DNA from: Diploscapter coronatus
Lineage: Eukaryota > Nematoda > Chromadorea > Rhabditida > Rhabditidae
Direction: 5' to 3'
NCBI GenBank assembly: GCA_964036155.1
Contig: OZ038423.1
Coordinates: 5,471,249 to 5,535,248, forward strand
Length of the DNA stretch: 64,000 nt
Each line of letters opens with the position of its first letter. Position 1 is the stretch's first letter. The position numbers and the translations under genes were made by a program. Shown piece by piece: positions 49,625 to 61,789 of the stretch. The notes beneath the pieces are model-generated. The model saw only the letters and a list, made by a program, of their open reading frames with translations, made no database searches and was not told where the DNA came from.

Positions 49625-52600
49625 TTAAAAACCGTTTTGCATTTTGCCATATACATACTTAACCCTTTTTACAACCGCTTTGATTAAATTTTGTGAGAGG
49701 TTTTCATCAAGTTTTGTAATCTCGAACGATCCAAACGATCGGACTTTCTTCAACCATAGCTCTCCCCATCTCCCTAACTGCTGATCACGATAGTGTCTAA
49801 AGTAATAATTTCATCGATTCCAACGTCTTTGATGCACTCGTTTTATACTGTAGAAGATGGGCTCCGCTCTATTTTGTTTTCAGTTCTATTTCTCTGACCT
49901 CATAAAAAGAAAATCACTCCTCATTAATTTCAATCGTTTGTCAGCCCAGTGGCCATTTCTTATATCTTGTCTATCTCTTCATTTTCATTCGATCTCTTCC
50001 AACCACTTTTATTGATTAACACTCTTTCCTCTCATTCTAAGTCAGTATTCTTTTTTGTTAATCAAATTAGGTACGATATGTTGTGTCATAAAGTTCTGTT
50101 CAAAATTCAAGTTTAGACTGCAAAATGTAATATTGTTCTTAGTCAAAGAGTTTAGATGATTATATTGAACTATACCTAACGACACCTTCTTCTGGTTTCA
50201 AAGCATATTGTCGATATCCAGGATAAAGGATGTATGGAGTATGCACAAACATCGCACCGATCGTTTCCGGTCTTATAATGCATTTAGTAGTATGCTCCGG
50301 TGGTCCAACATGACTTGCGTTCAAATATCTTTGAGTCGGCATCCATTTTATAATCTCAAAATTAATAAAATCTTCAAGAGCGCCAGATAATGTTTAATGA
50401 TGTTAAAATTGAGATTCAGCTACAGTCGGTTTTCTGAGCTCATTTTCGTGAAAGTAAACGGAGCATCTTTTGTAATTGCTCTGCGACGTTTTCCCCGTGT
50501 TATTTTTGCTCATCCCTGGCTGCATCAGTTCCTTTTTTGTAGGTGAAACAAGCCATCGATCGTTAGGCTGCAGACAAAAAAGGGAAAAGCGGCTCTCTAA
50601 TTATGGGGCAGAATGTATTATTGTGAAGCTAGTGAGTTATTCGATTTACCAGAAATCAAAAGCTGCTTGTACCAGTTTTCAACCAAAACCATCTTATGAG
50701 TTATTGAGACCTTTCATATAAATTTACTCAATTGATACATTTCTTCTTACTTCATTTTCATTTGTATAACTTTCTGGTTGTAGTTCAGTCTTCATAATCC
50801 ACCTCTGACGAAATTTGATACTTCCAATTGTTGTATCATTAATCTGTCTAAATTCACGATTTTTAATTGCCATAATAGAACACTTCACCTAAGATAATCT
50901 GAAATTGTCCCATCAAATTTTGTCATTGATAAACGCTCATCAATGTCAACAAGTGCTACCCACTTCGAATGATTCCTACTACGCAAAACGCAATTCTAAA
51001 CATAAAATTAAATTTTATCAAGCAATTCTTCGAATTATGATTTAGGTCATGCAGTGGGGACCAAAAGTTTAGGAGCTAGCATAATTCTTATCAGATCTTA
51101 TTCACTCACTTTTAGCGAATCACTCTTCTGAAATTTTCGGGAATTGTTAATGACATCAAATAGTGGAAATGAGAAAAAATCAGGAGAATAGTTAGAAATG
51201 TTAGAATGCAAAAATTAGTGTTTCAATGTTGTGTCAAAATTTTTCGACGTTTTTTGACGAAATCTTTCGGGCTATACAGTGATAAACGTAGAAAATCGCC
51301 CTTTCCTTTGATCAAGTCGACCATTTTTGGAGATATAAAACGCATTATTTTCTGTTTAGCCTTGTGCATCTCATTATTATAGTCACTTCTCTTGATTATC
51401 CATTTAAAAATTGACTTGAGATTTCTAAGTAGCTTCTCGGAAAGTTGGTAAATGGAGTTTGGCAAAAATCGTACTTGCTTCTAAACTTTGTTCCTTGCTG
51501 TACATATATACTCTTCATTATAACTGAAATCGGTCCTAAGTTAGAAGGTGGGATTAAGTGTTGTTGCCAGCTAATACATTGACCGGGATGTTTTACGGTG
51601 CGGTGCGCGATTTTTAAAAGTGCTTGTGGTGCATTAAAATGGTGCACCGCAAGGAAAATATTTGTTTAAATCACAATTTTAAGGAAAAAGTAGTCTAAAG
51701 TAATAAATTAAATTCTAAATAGCTTATAAACGGTAAATTTGTATATTTAGGAGTCGAAATGTGCGTAGTTTTAGGTATTTTAAAATTTAGCGCACTGCAC
51801 CGCACCGCAAAAATCCCTGCTCATAACACCACTTGCCCATCACATAAATAGCATTCATTTCAGTCATAAAATAAGTAACCGAATACATGAATCTCTATTT
51901 GTTGCCATTTAGCTCCAGGTCGTTCAAATCGGTCATGTAGCACTATTACTTCGGCATCCCCTGTCCTCACATAATCATCAATCATCGTTCTATCGTAGGT
52001 GGATATATTTGCGATATAAATATAAAAATGAGTTGCACCCTATGGATATTGATCAATTTTATCTTATTTCTTATGTTTGAAAATAAATAATTTTAGAATT
52101 TACCGTATTCTATCTAATTAAATGCAATGTCCTATTTTCAAACCCCAGATTGCCAAAAAATACTCTTTTCAAACGGTCATTAATTAGTCATTTAATCATC
52201 GTAATCACTTTGAATCAAGAGTATATCAACGTTACACGACTCAAAGAATATTAAAAGCCCGGAAAAAAGTTACAGCTTTCGAACCGCTGTTCAAAATGGG
52301 CTCGATTATTGAAAGCTCCATGAAAAATGGGTTCATCGGACCCAAGTTATGATCCCGAAAAGTAGCATTCCAGTAAAACGGTAATTTAGAGGTTAAGGTA
52401 GTTATTTCCTTTTTAGGTAAGGTATCAAACAAATTGCGAGTGCTCATTCTATTCAATGCAAAAGACCGCATTAAATTTGGATGGAAAATAAGCGAGTAAT
52501 TCAAGGAACAACTTAGGAATTGTCAATTGAAACGTCGTGTAACGCAATAAACCCGATTATTACGTATCGCAGTGGTCTGGCAATTTACATCTCCGCTCAA

Positions 52601-54403
52601 TGAGTTAGCGCGCCTATTTTTCTCTGCCAACATATGCCTTTTCCCTTTCTCCCGCGGTAACAGTTTTCTCTACACCCTCTTTCCTCAAGTCACTAATTCG
52701 ATTTTCATCCGTAAATTTACCAGATCACTGCGATACTTCGTGCACTGAAGCGTCTACTTAGCTCGTAAAACTCAAGGGTTTAATATGGATCGATTTCGAA
52801 TACCCATCAAAATTAAGCTTTATTTTTTATAGAAAAATTCCTTACCTGCAGCTTGTAGTATTCCATAAACTCTGCAATTAATAACCATTTAGATTCGTTT
52901 CCATAAATCGGCGCCATGCATACAGAGAAGAAGTGTTCCGGTTCTAAGTTTAGCGAATAAATCTTATAAAATGGAATTAGTATATATCGACGACTTTATA
53001 TTAGATGGTAATGATTGGTTTACAAAAATCGTTTGAATGATTTAAAAACAATAAATAAATAAAATAAACAAACAAAAACATATGCCTGCTTATGTTCAAG
53101 GCTGTTGACAGGTGATAATTTCTATACCTGTACCTGAGATTATCTGCAGACCCCCAGTATCTGTACTCGCACAATATTGCTTTTGTCATGCCTGTACCTT
53201 ACCTGCAGGTTATTTTTCTCATTACTTAATACCTGTACCAGCCAACAGCCTTGCTTGTGCTTCGCTAATATACGGTAATTTTCAAGTGCAAAATCTACAG
53301 GATTGATTTTGGCATGGAATCATTGATTAGATGATATATCGAATTTGCTTTAGCCTGTTTATTCCTCGGCGCTTTGAAGAGTGCTTCCTTTCCATTTTCG
53401 GGGTTTCAAAATTTCATTTTTGGAACAAAGCGGAAAATAGAAGAGGGTGGAGTTTGCGATCCCTAATTGTAAGTATTACAAAATCATCTCAAAAAATCAA
53501 AACGGTCTAGACTGTGACCATAACCTGTATCATCGCGCTATTTTAATAATGTGACAATTACAAAAATTTGATAAATCTAACCAGATTTCGTTCTATCAAT
53601 TAGTGGAATGGGATACTCGTGCCAATCATCTGATGGACTAGTCAAGGAAACGAATTTAGCTCTGGCTTTTCTGATGCAATAAACTATACTCTCTGGAAAA
53701 ACTCGTGATTCAAATGGTATCCCTAATGGTTGCTTCATCGAATCATAATAATGGCAGTATACTTTTCGTCTGAAATGGTTTGATCGAATATAAAATTAGT
53801 GAATAAAATAAAAATTATGAAGAGCCTACTTTGGTCAAGTGTTAGCCTTCGAAAATTAAAATTTCAACGACTATTAATTTTCAGATTTGTCAATCGGGTT
53901 GAACTATCCAAACCGAATCTCCGATTTGATCATTTTTTTGGCAAACCCAATCCGATCCAAAGAATCCGATTTTTTCGCGCACAAATTATGTCATAATTCA
54001 TCCATAAAATGCATATAGAAGTTAAATACTATTAAAATTAGGGCTCGCAAGCGCATTTTTCGATGCAAAGAAATTAAAATGAAATGTATTCGATGAGTAG
54101 GACTTATCATAACTTAAATATCTGCGAAGTTAGAAAAACTGAAACTTCCTATAAACCCCGAAAGTCCGGATTAAAAAATTTCGAAAATGAATACAAAATT
54201 GAACTAATGTAGGAATTTGAATTAGCTGAGCAATGCTGAAAACGCTATCTGTATCATAAGGGATCCCCCTTTGATTGGCTTTCTTATGAAATTTGTCTTA
54301 AAGATACTTACGCGAAAAAATTATAAGCACTTATTTGGATGGCTATTTGATCACTATATTCGAAGGCAGATACTAATGATATATTCATCATCATTCTGTA
54401 GTT
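49625..54403 (-). CDS. GT92 (DUF23) glycosyltransferase, 5' exon(s) not found
   Basis: Eight minus exons (54403-54312, 53769-53582, 52943-52846, 52039-51887, 50995-50889, 50847-50751, 50354-50176, 49796-49625) read in one frame to TAA, 361 residues visible. The GT92 order is complete: VSAFEYSD, RKVYCHYYDS, FESRVFPESIVYC, FFSVCMAPIYG, KWLLIAEF.EYYKLQGATHFY, DDYVRTG.AEVI, HDRFER, a DxD-type metal site in WVALVDIDERL, FRQRW, KCIIRPETIGAMFVH, and RHYR near the C-terminus. GT92 enzymes such as nematode GALT-1 and plant GALS1 add beta-1,4-galactose to glycans in the Golgi. The signal anchor is missing and probably lies upstream of exon 54403, displaced by the 54.7-58.5 kb elements. Intron 51886-50996 contains a degraded hAT MITE. 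Confidence 0.93.
51583..51819. mobile_element. degraded hAT-like MITE (relative of 23963-24223)
   Basis: Left CCGGGATGTTTTACGGTGCG, right CACCGCACCGCAAAAATCCC. The arms are eroded and no target duplication is recognised. It lies in a GT92 intron. Confidence 0.7.
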
Positions 54404-54677
54404 CTAAATGATTTTTTTTTTAATGTTTAGTGCATTTGCAATTTCTCCCAGAACTGAAGCGAAATTGAAATTTGAAAGCTCGAAGGAGAAATCAAAGTCA
54501 AACTTTCGTCTCAACACTGATTTCCATCAACTATTTCTAGACAATCATCTTTGTATGACTTCTCAGATCCTCTCACTTTCGATATCGCTATGATTATTTA
54601 GCTTTGATGTCGTTGATTCTCGGGAAATGTGAATCTAATGAGAATTACACTCCCGAATCAAATAGCGTGTTCCAGTC
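54404..54677. other. region just upstream of the first visible GT92 exon
   Basis: Expected to hold an intron and perhaps a first exon. A minus-strand ATG near 54510 with a short frame could be one, but donor and phase are not convincing. Confidence 0.3.
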
Positions 54678-54681
54678 TTAA

Positions 54682-56295
54682 GAGACATTCCACGAATAAA
54701 CGGAACAACTGTCTAAGGGGGTCCGGACAATGGCAAAAGTGTTCCGGATCCGAACCAAACTTATATGGTGGATACACCCATGGACCCTGATCACAAAAAT
54801 GGGGAGATCAGGTCCCGCCCCCAAAAGTGGGCGGGGCTAGGCGGGGGTCAAGGTTAAGCATTTTCACGATTTGACACCCCTCAGGGGGTACGAAGAAAAC
54901 TTTTTTGCTATAAAATATTTTCGAAAAAGTTAAAAAGGATGAACATAGCCATGGAATGTACTTTCTAAAAATATATAGACTTTAGGGAGTCAACCACTTG
55001 CTGAGTGTGAGAGGGGGTCCGAAAGCCAAAAGCGTCAAAAATGGCAGTTTCAAAACATGCATATTTTGTAGAAAATCGATTTTCCTGAAAACTTTTAGGA
55101 GGAGTTCCAAAAATTGAATGCTATATTCGGATTCTACGCATCAAATTACCTTAAAATTAGTCATAAAATCGATAGGTTAGGTATGCCACTTTTGAGAAAA
55201 AAGCAATCAAATGGGCGTGGCCCGAGGGTAGGATTTTTCAAAATCGATTGGACAAATTCAAACGATACATCAATCTATAGCTCTTGAAAAGCTAGGTAAC
55301 TTTTGTAAGACACCTCATGGTTATCTACTATGGTATGGGAGTGGTACCTTAAAAACCAAAATTTAATGCCAGCTTTCAAGAAAATAATACGAGAATATTA
55401 CTCTCCAGTCAATTTCGAGTCAATTGATATCCATTTTTATAGCATACCATTCGAATACCATATGAGTGGTATGCCATGAACCCATATGGTACCATGATAA
55501 GGTGGTAGAACGGTACTCTAGGAAGCAAAAATGAAGTATTGCCCTTCAACTGCTATATTCCGAAAAGATTTTTCAATTTGGTTTTATTTTACAAAAGTTA
55601 TGAATTTTTGAAGATTCCTGCCATTTTCATATTTAGATCCATTCAAACTGCTATACCATGAATACCATAATAGATAACCGTATGGTGTCTTCACAAAAGT
55701 TGCTCAGTTTGATGAGCTCTATCGATTAGTATACATGTTGTGGGGTCTAACCCTCAAAATTGAAATTTCGATATTTGGGTCAATAACTTTGCGATGATAA
55801 TGTTATTGGTGTCCCCTCTTTTTGGCGTATAAGATGCAGAATTAACTGGAGAATCCGAATATGAAATAAAATTTTGCTAAATACCCACATAATGTTCCAG
55901 TAGGGGCGATTTTATGCAAAATATGCATGCTTTTGAAACTGCCACTTTTGACACTTCTTGGCTTTGAAACCTCCTCTCGCACCCAGCAAGTAGCTGACCC
56001 CCCTAAACCAATATATTTCTAGAAAGTATATTGCATGATTATGTTCATCCTTTTTAAATTGTTCGAAAATCTTTTATAGTAAAAAAGTTTTATTTGTACT
56101 TCCTGTTTGCAGTCAAAACGTTAAAATGCTCAACTTTGACCCCCACCTAGCCCCTCCCACTTTTGAGGACAGAGCCTGATCTCTCCATTTTTGTGATTAG
56201 GGCTCATGGGTGTATCCACCATATAAGTTTGGTTCGGATCCGGAACACTTTTGCCATTGTCCGGACCCTTGTTCCAGTTATACATGGAATGTCTC
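54682..56295. mobile_element. TTAA-flanked foldback (type b)
   Basis: Ends GAGACATTCC and GGAATGTCTC with TTAA at 54678-54681 and 56296-56299. Sub-terminal arms share GGTCCGGACAATGGCAAAAG inverted. The core 54893-56097 appears the same as 43033-44237, while the right arm resembles the inverted left arm of 42833-44435. No transposase. Confidence 0.87.
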
Positions 56296-56299
56296 TTAA

Positions 56300-58476
56300 A
56301 ACAGATTCTCTGTAATATTCGACGATCTCAAGGAAGAGGTCGGACCAGAAACTTAAAATGCGCTTTGAAGGGGTATTTGAGTGTTTTCTACCTATACTCG
56401 ACCCGGAGAACACGATTTTGGGGCTTTTTCCCAGAATTTTCAAGTCCAGGTTCGGGTATCGGGTCTGGGGGTCAAATTTCAAAAGTCAGTCTGATACTCC
56501 AAAACCTATATCAGATTGTTCAGTTCGACGATCTGAGTTGAATGGTCAAACATTTTTCGGATCTGATCTTTCTATCACAACTTACGACTAAAAGCAGTAC
56601 AAAAATGCCAAAAATACGGGGTCCTTCATAGAAAAGTCAACTTTTCTCATTTCTTTCTGGATATTACCTCCCAGTTTTTTCACACAATAATCTGCACGTT
56701 CCGCTCATTCTAATTCGCTAATTATTTCGAAAAAATAGCGTCAACATTCTATCGAAAAATCGGCCCGAAGTTGGACTTGAAAATTTCGAGTTTTCGAATT
56801 TTTGAGTTAAACCCCCAAATCATATATCATTCGATAGAGCTCAAAAAACTGAGCAACTTTTGTCAAGACACCTCGATGAAATTTCCATTCCGAAATGAGA
56901 TATCCAGGAAAAACTGAAAAACAAGGTATTTTTTCAAAAATTTATTTCTCACCATTGGTGTGAGTTAATTCGTTTAATTTTGTATTAAAAATGATTCCTG
57001 ACCCTTAAATTATGATTTTAAATAAAAATTAGGAGGTAATATCTATATTCGGGAACTTTCCGGTACTGGTTCCGGAGGGTACCAGATCGGTTTTTAAAAT
57101 ATAATCGGGACCAGTCATGCTATATACCATTCGAAAGCCAGTGAAAAACTAAGTATAATACCGAAAACCGCTTGAAAAAGGGATTGATGCATCCAGACTT
57201 ATGATCAAAAACGTTCCCAAGTTTACTCTTCAATTTGACCAATACTTCATTTCCTCATAAAAATCTATACACTGGACCATTTTTCAAGCGATTTTCAGCA
57301 TTACACTTAGTTTTTCACTGGCTTTCGAATGGTATACAACATTATAGGTCTTTCTATCAAATGGTAACTCACCTCTTAGGGGTCTCGTGGCTCATATGGG
57401 TCAAATTAACATTTTAACAAAGACCCATCATGTTATATATCAGATGAAAGCCCTTATCGAGCTGAGTAATATTCTGAAACCCATTTGAAAAATAGATTAG
57501 TTCATCGCCTTTTATGTTCATTTGAAGTTACCCAATTTTTGGTCTTTTTCAACAGGTGATTATAATTAATGTAATGATGGTATAATGAAACCACTTGCTG
57601 AAATTGATATAAATGGACTCGAATATTACTCTCCAGTCGATTTCGAGTCGATTGATACCCATCTTGGTATAGTATCACTCTGGTACCATATGGGTGGTAT
57701 ACCATGGACTCATATGATAACATGATAAGGTGGTAGAACGGTACTCTAGGAAGCAAAAATGAAGTATTGCCCTCCAACTGCTATATTCCGAAAGGATCTT
57801 TCAATTTGGTTTGATTTTCGAAAAATTATGAACTTTTGAAAATTCTTGTCATTTTCATAGTTAGACCCATTCAAACTGCTATACCATGAATACCATAAGA
57901 GATAACCATGAGGTGTCCTCACAAAAGTTGCTCAGCTTGATGAGCTCTATCGATCTATATACATTTTGAATTTTTTCAAAGGCATTTTCGAAAATCCGAT
58001 TTTTCTGGTTCAACTTTGGACCGTTTTTTCGCCCAATTGGTGTATCACAATTCCGGATTTTTTTATTCGATTAGAACGAGCAGGACTCGCAGATTATTGT
58101 GTGAAAAAACTGGGAGGTAATATCCAGAAAGAGATGAGAAAAGTGGACTTTTTTATTGAGGATCCCGTATTTTTGGCGTTTTTGCACTGTTTTTAGCCGT
58201 AACCTGTAATAGGAAAGTCGGATCCGAAAAATGTTCGTACCATTCGACTCAGCTCGTCGAACTGAACAATCTGATATAGGTTTTGGAATATTAGAATGAC
58301 TTTCGAAATTTGACCCCCGGACCCCGGTACTCGAAAGTGGACTTGAAAACTCCGGGAAAAAGTCCCAAAATCATGTTCTCCAAGTCGAATATAGGTAGAA
58401 AACACTCAAATACCCCTCCAGAAGCGAATTTTAAGTTTCTGGTCCGAACAGTTTCGAGGATTACGGAGAATCTGTT
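56300..58476. mobile_element. TTAA-flanked foldback (type c)
   Basis: Ends AACAGATTCTC and GAGAATCTGTT with TTAA at 56296-56299 (shared with the previous element) and 58477-58480. Arms about 280 bp each (CCCAAAACC, CCCAGAATTTTCAAG and complements) and a GGTATACCA-rich centre. No coding sequence. Confidence 0.87.
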
Positions 58477-58517
58477 TTAAATGTTAGCGAATGCTCTCGA
58501 AAGCCGAGGTTCTCATA

Positions 58518-59850
58518 CAGTGTGACACATAATTTGCGACACCCCCAAAAAATGGCAGTCCTGAGGCTCTCATAGATAATTAAGGTATGAAACCTTGATA
58601 ATATGAAAGAGCGGGTCAGAAAATGGTATTCTACATAAAAATTTTATTCATTTGAGCCCAAGGCAATTTTTAGCATGCGTTTGTTTAAAAAATGGGTGAC
58701 ACAAAAGTTTGCGACACCTTGCCATTTCACGCAATTGTTTATCGTTTTTTACTTTTTGTTGTGCTTGCCGAGTGGTGCAATCAACCACAAGTTATTGCCA
58801 ATGACTTATTGTTTAGCCTAACAAGGAAAATGGACAAGTTGGAAGAACTGGTCGACGGAAATTAGGGCCGACCGTCCAAGACGCGGAAACAGGAAACGAG
58901 ACTCGCTGGTCGGAAAAGAAGGAATAACCAATCAATAGTGAGTCAGTGGTCGAAGAAAAATAATAGGATGAATAAAGAGTGATAAAAGATGTTAGAAAAA
59001 GTGAACAGTGCTCGACAGGCGACACTGGCGAGAAAGGGAGAGAGAGAGAAAGTGGCGAGAAAGGAGAGATTAGAGAAATGATGTAAATTGAATAGAGGAA
59101 TAGAATGAGCCACTGACATTCATTTTTCGCGTTTTACTCGTTCGTTTTTTGTTTTATTCGTGATTTAACAGCTCTATTTCGTTTTTCTTCAGGATGGGGT
59201 CGAAAACAAGGCTGTCCGGCACCGAAAAAGCCGTCATCCGGATCTACCATCACGCCAAACTCCCCATCGCCGTAATTGCCCGCCGGATGTGCCGCTCTCG
59301 CAGTGCCGTGGCCGAGTTCATTCACCAAAAGTCTCGTGGTGTCCAGAAGTCCATGGGTCACCCTTGCCTACTCTCCAATAAGGACAAGAACCGGCTTATC
59401 CGTCACTTTTCTAACTCGACTTCATCACTTCGCCAGACCCGAGGAGTTCTCGGCTTCCACGTCTCCCACGAAACAGTCCGCAGGGTTCTCAAGGGCTCCG
59501 GAAAGATTCGCCACGTGAAAAAGAACGAGGCTTCAATGCTCAAAGACGTCCACAATAAGGCTTACCTGCAGCTCTGCCGCGGGAACGTGATCAGGGTTTG
59601 AGCAAAATGCATTATTTTTTAAAATTAAGTTGTCTAAAAAAAATAGATTATGGAAATGTTTCTAATAATTTTTTCGGGCGAGAAGAAGTTTAACCTTGAT
59701 GATCCAGACAACTGCGCCTTCTACTGGCACGGTCTACGCAAGGAGAGGCTGTTCCAGAAAACGCGCAATTTCGGAGGCGGATTAGTGATGGTTTGGTGCG
59801 CAATTTCTAGTCCAGTCTCGTTGATATTGTATTTACTTCTTCTAGAATGA
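58518..59850 (+). pseudogene. Tc3-like Tc1/mariner transposase relic
   Basis: The left terminal repeat CAGTGTGACACATAATTTGC recurs in part at 58687 (GTGACACAAAAGTTTGCGAC), an IR/DR-like layout. The frame 59194-59601 encodes the paired-type HTH DNA-binding half (LSGTEKAVIRIY, IAVIARRMCRSRSAV, HVSHETVRRVLK). After a break with in-frame stops, 59650-59850 encodes the start of the catalytic half (KKFNLDDPDN, FYWHGLRKE, FGGGLVMVWCAIS). The first catalytic Asp expected in the FSDE motif is Gly (FSGE), and the second and third catalytic residues and the right end are absent. A dispersed repeat (58838-59125) sits between terminal repeat and gene. Dead element. Confidence 0.9.
58838..59125. repeat. 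dispersed repeat inserted in the Tc3-like relic
   Basis: Similar to 29395-29660 in the same orientation. It separates the Tc3-like terminal repeats from the transposase frame. Confidence 0.65.
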
Positions 59851-60122
59851 ACTCATCCTACTCTTTAGTAAGACCCCTGAGTCTGTTTGTCTGTTTGTCT
59901 GTGTGTCCAACGCTATTGCTTGAAGTGGGATGAATAAAAATGGTTGAATGTGGTATGGTTGGATGCAGAATTTTCCTGCGGTGTGCAACGTAAAAAACCC
60001 GATTGATTTTGGTTCAGGAAATGGGTACTTTTACCTAAAAAACTGTTTTTTCTTACTTAATCTGTGTGTCCAACGTTATAACTTTAAGGGGAGTAAAAAA
60101 AGTATGATGATATATATATGGT

Positions 60123-60780
60123 TGGATGCAGAATTTTCCGGCGGTGTGCAAGGTATAGGTTTTGTTTGGGTTTGATGAGATAATTAGGTAATTATCCTTA
60201 TTATATAAATGATTTCGCCTTTAGCATTTTGCTCTCTCATCCCCGCATGCTATTTCTCTGCGGGAGAATGGGCTCTTTATTCCGAATGTCTCTGAAAGGA
60301 GAGAGTCGCGAGCATGCTTGGATGGCCAAGTGGATAGCGCGTATGACCTTATGGTGAGTATATGATGCAAGGGTTCGATTCTTTTTTGCATTTTTTATGG
60401 ATGGAAAGGAACTTGAAATTTTCTGCAAAATCTTGGAAGAATTTTGGAAAATGACATCAATGGGATAATTGAATGACAAAGAAATATTTTAAATGGTTGA
60501 TTGAATTTTTAAAATTGGATAGAAAATATGAATATGAAGATACAGTATTGATTGATGTGAGATATGATAGATGAGATTTGCATTGATTGGTAAGATAGAT
60601 TTCATTGATTGTTAGGAGATATTTTGTATTGCCTTTGAGTTTAGTATTGCTTTTGAATTTGCATTGGTATTGTGTTTGTATTAAATTGCGCGATTATCAT
60701 TGACATGTTTTCTTCAATTTCTTATCAAAACTCAAAACTATGTTTTTGTAAAGTGTGTTTGTGCATATTTATATCTAAAG
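60123..60780 (+). repeat. direct repeat unit with a tRNA-like segment (unit 1)
   Basis: About 650 bp, closely similar to 61790-62360. 60313-60400 resembles a tRNA gene (GGCCAAGTGGATAGCGC, GGTTCGATTC) but the stems do not close properly, so it is not called a tRNA. Confidence 0.65.
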
Positions 60781-61689
60781 ATGTGATCATCCAATTGAGG
60801 TGGGTTTGCACTAAAAGATGGGCAATTTCCCCGTGGTATGCAACGTAAAAGTTCTATCGATTTTGGTCCAGAAAATGGATACTTTTGCCCAAAAATGTGG
60901 TTTCCCCTGTATAAAGTCAGAAAAGAGAAATAGCATGTGACATGGAGAGAGCAAGCAAAAAGGAAAGGGGGAAGAGAAGGTCCAGTGAATCATCAAATTT
61001 GCCAGAAATAGAGGCATGCTCCTATGGAAGAGTGGATGTGATTCCTGGCTCTCAGTGGCAAGAGTTTAGATATAAAAGGTGATGTGAGTAGTGTTCGGGC
61101 TCTGTTACTCCCAAAATGACATGGAATTGTTTTTGCAGAAATTATCCACTGAAACTTTAATGATAAAATTCATATTTTGGTGCGAAAATGGCAAAAACTG
61201 GTGGAGAAGGATAATCAAGCGAGGGAATCTGAATCTGAAATTTATTTTCACTTCGCTTTTTTATTTCGTAAAAGATCTTTTTTTCTATATTTTCACATTT
61301 ATCCGACCGAGTTGACGAGTTAAATGAAGGACTCCTAATAATTTATGATTATCGTATCGAGTGGATTGAATGCTCTGACCACTAATCATTTTATAGGAAA
61401 AGTTTTTGTCATGTTTACACATATGTGCTATTTAGATTGTATGAGTCTACTGACACTCAATTGTTTAACAGTTCAAAGTTCAATTTTGTGTCATTGGCGA
61501 ATTATCATGGCTATTATATAGAAGAGGTAATTAACTGTATTACCAATCCAATGGTCTCATTTTAAACTGATACTGCGGAGCTATGTCTGATTAAAACTAT
61601 GCTTGCTGAGCAGATTGTCATCCTAGACTCGAATTTAAGCTCAATTCCCTTATAAGATTAGCTTTTGACAGTTATCTATCTTCTCTCTT
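60781..61689. other. non-coding spacer between repeat units
   Basis: Sequence between the two tRNA-like repeat units. No open frame with family support was recognised. Confidence 0.4.
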
Positions 61690-61789
61690 CTACTCTTTAG
61701 TAAAACCCGTGTTTATTTGTCGAAGCTTATATCTGGAGATGTGGTCATCCAATTGAGATGGGGTTTGCATCAAAAGATGCGTAATTTTC

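Noticed and set aside
54408..54593. Plus-strand 61-codon frame with a signal-like start
   Set aside because: It is antisense to the GT92 gene's 5' region and has no splice or homology support.
59900..59925. GTCTGTTTGTCTGTTTGTCT run as a CRISPR-like or regulatory repeat
   Set aside because: Simple-sequence repeat without spacers, in a eukaryotic context.
60313..60400. Possible tRNA gene
   Set aside because: Box B is present but the acceptor and anticodon arms do not form normal stems; reported only as tRNA-like repeat.
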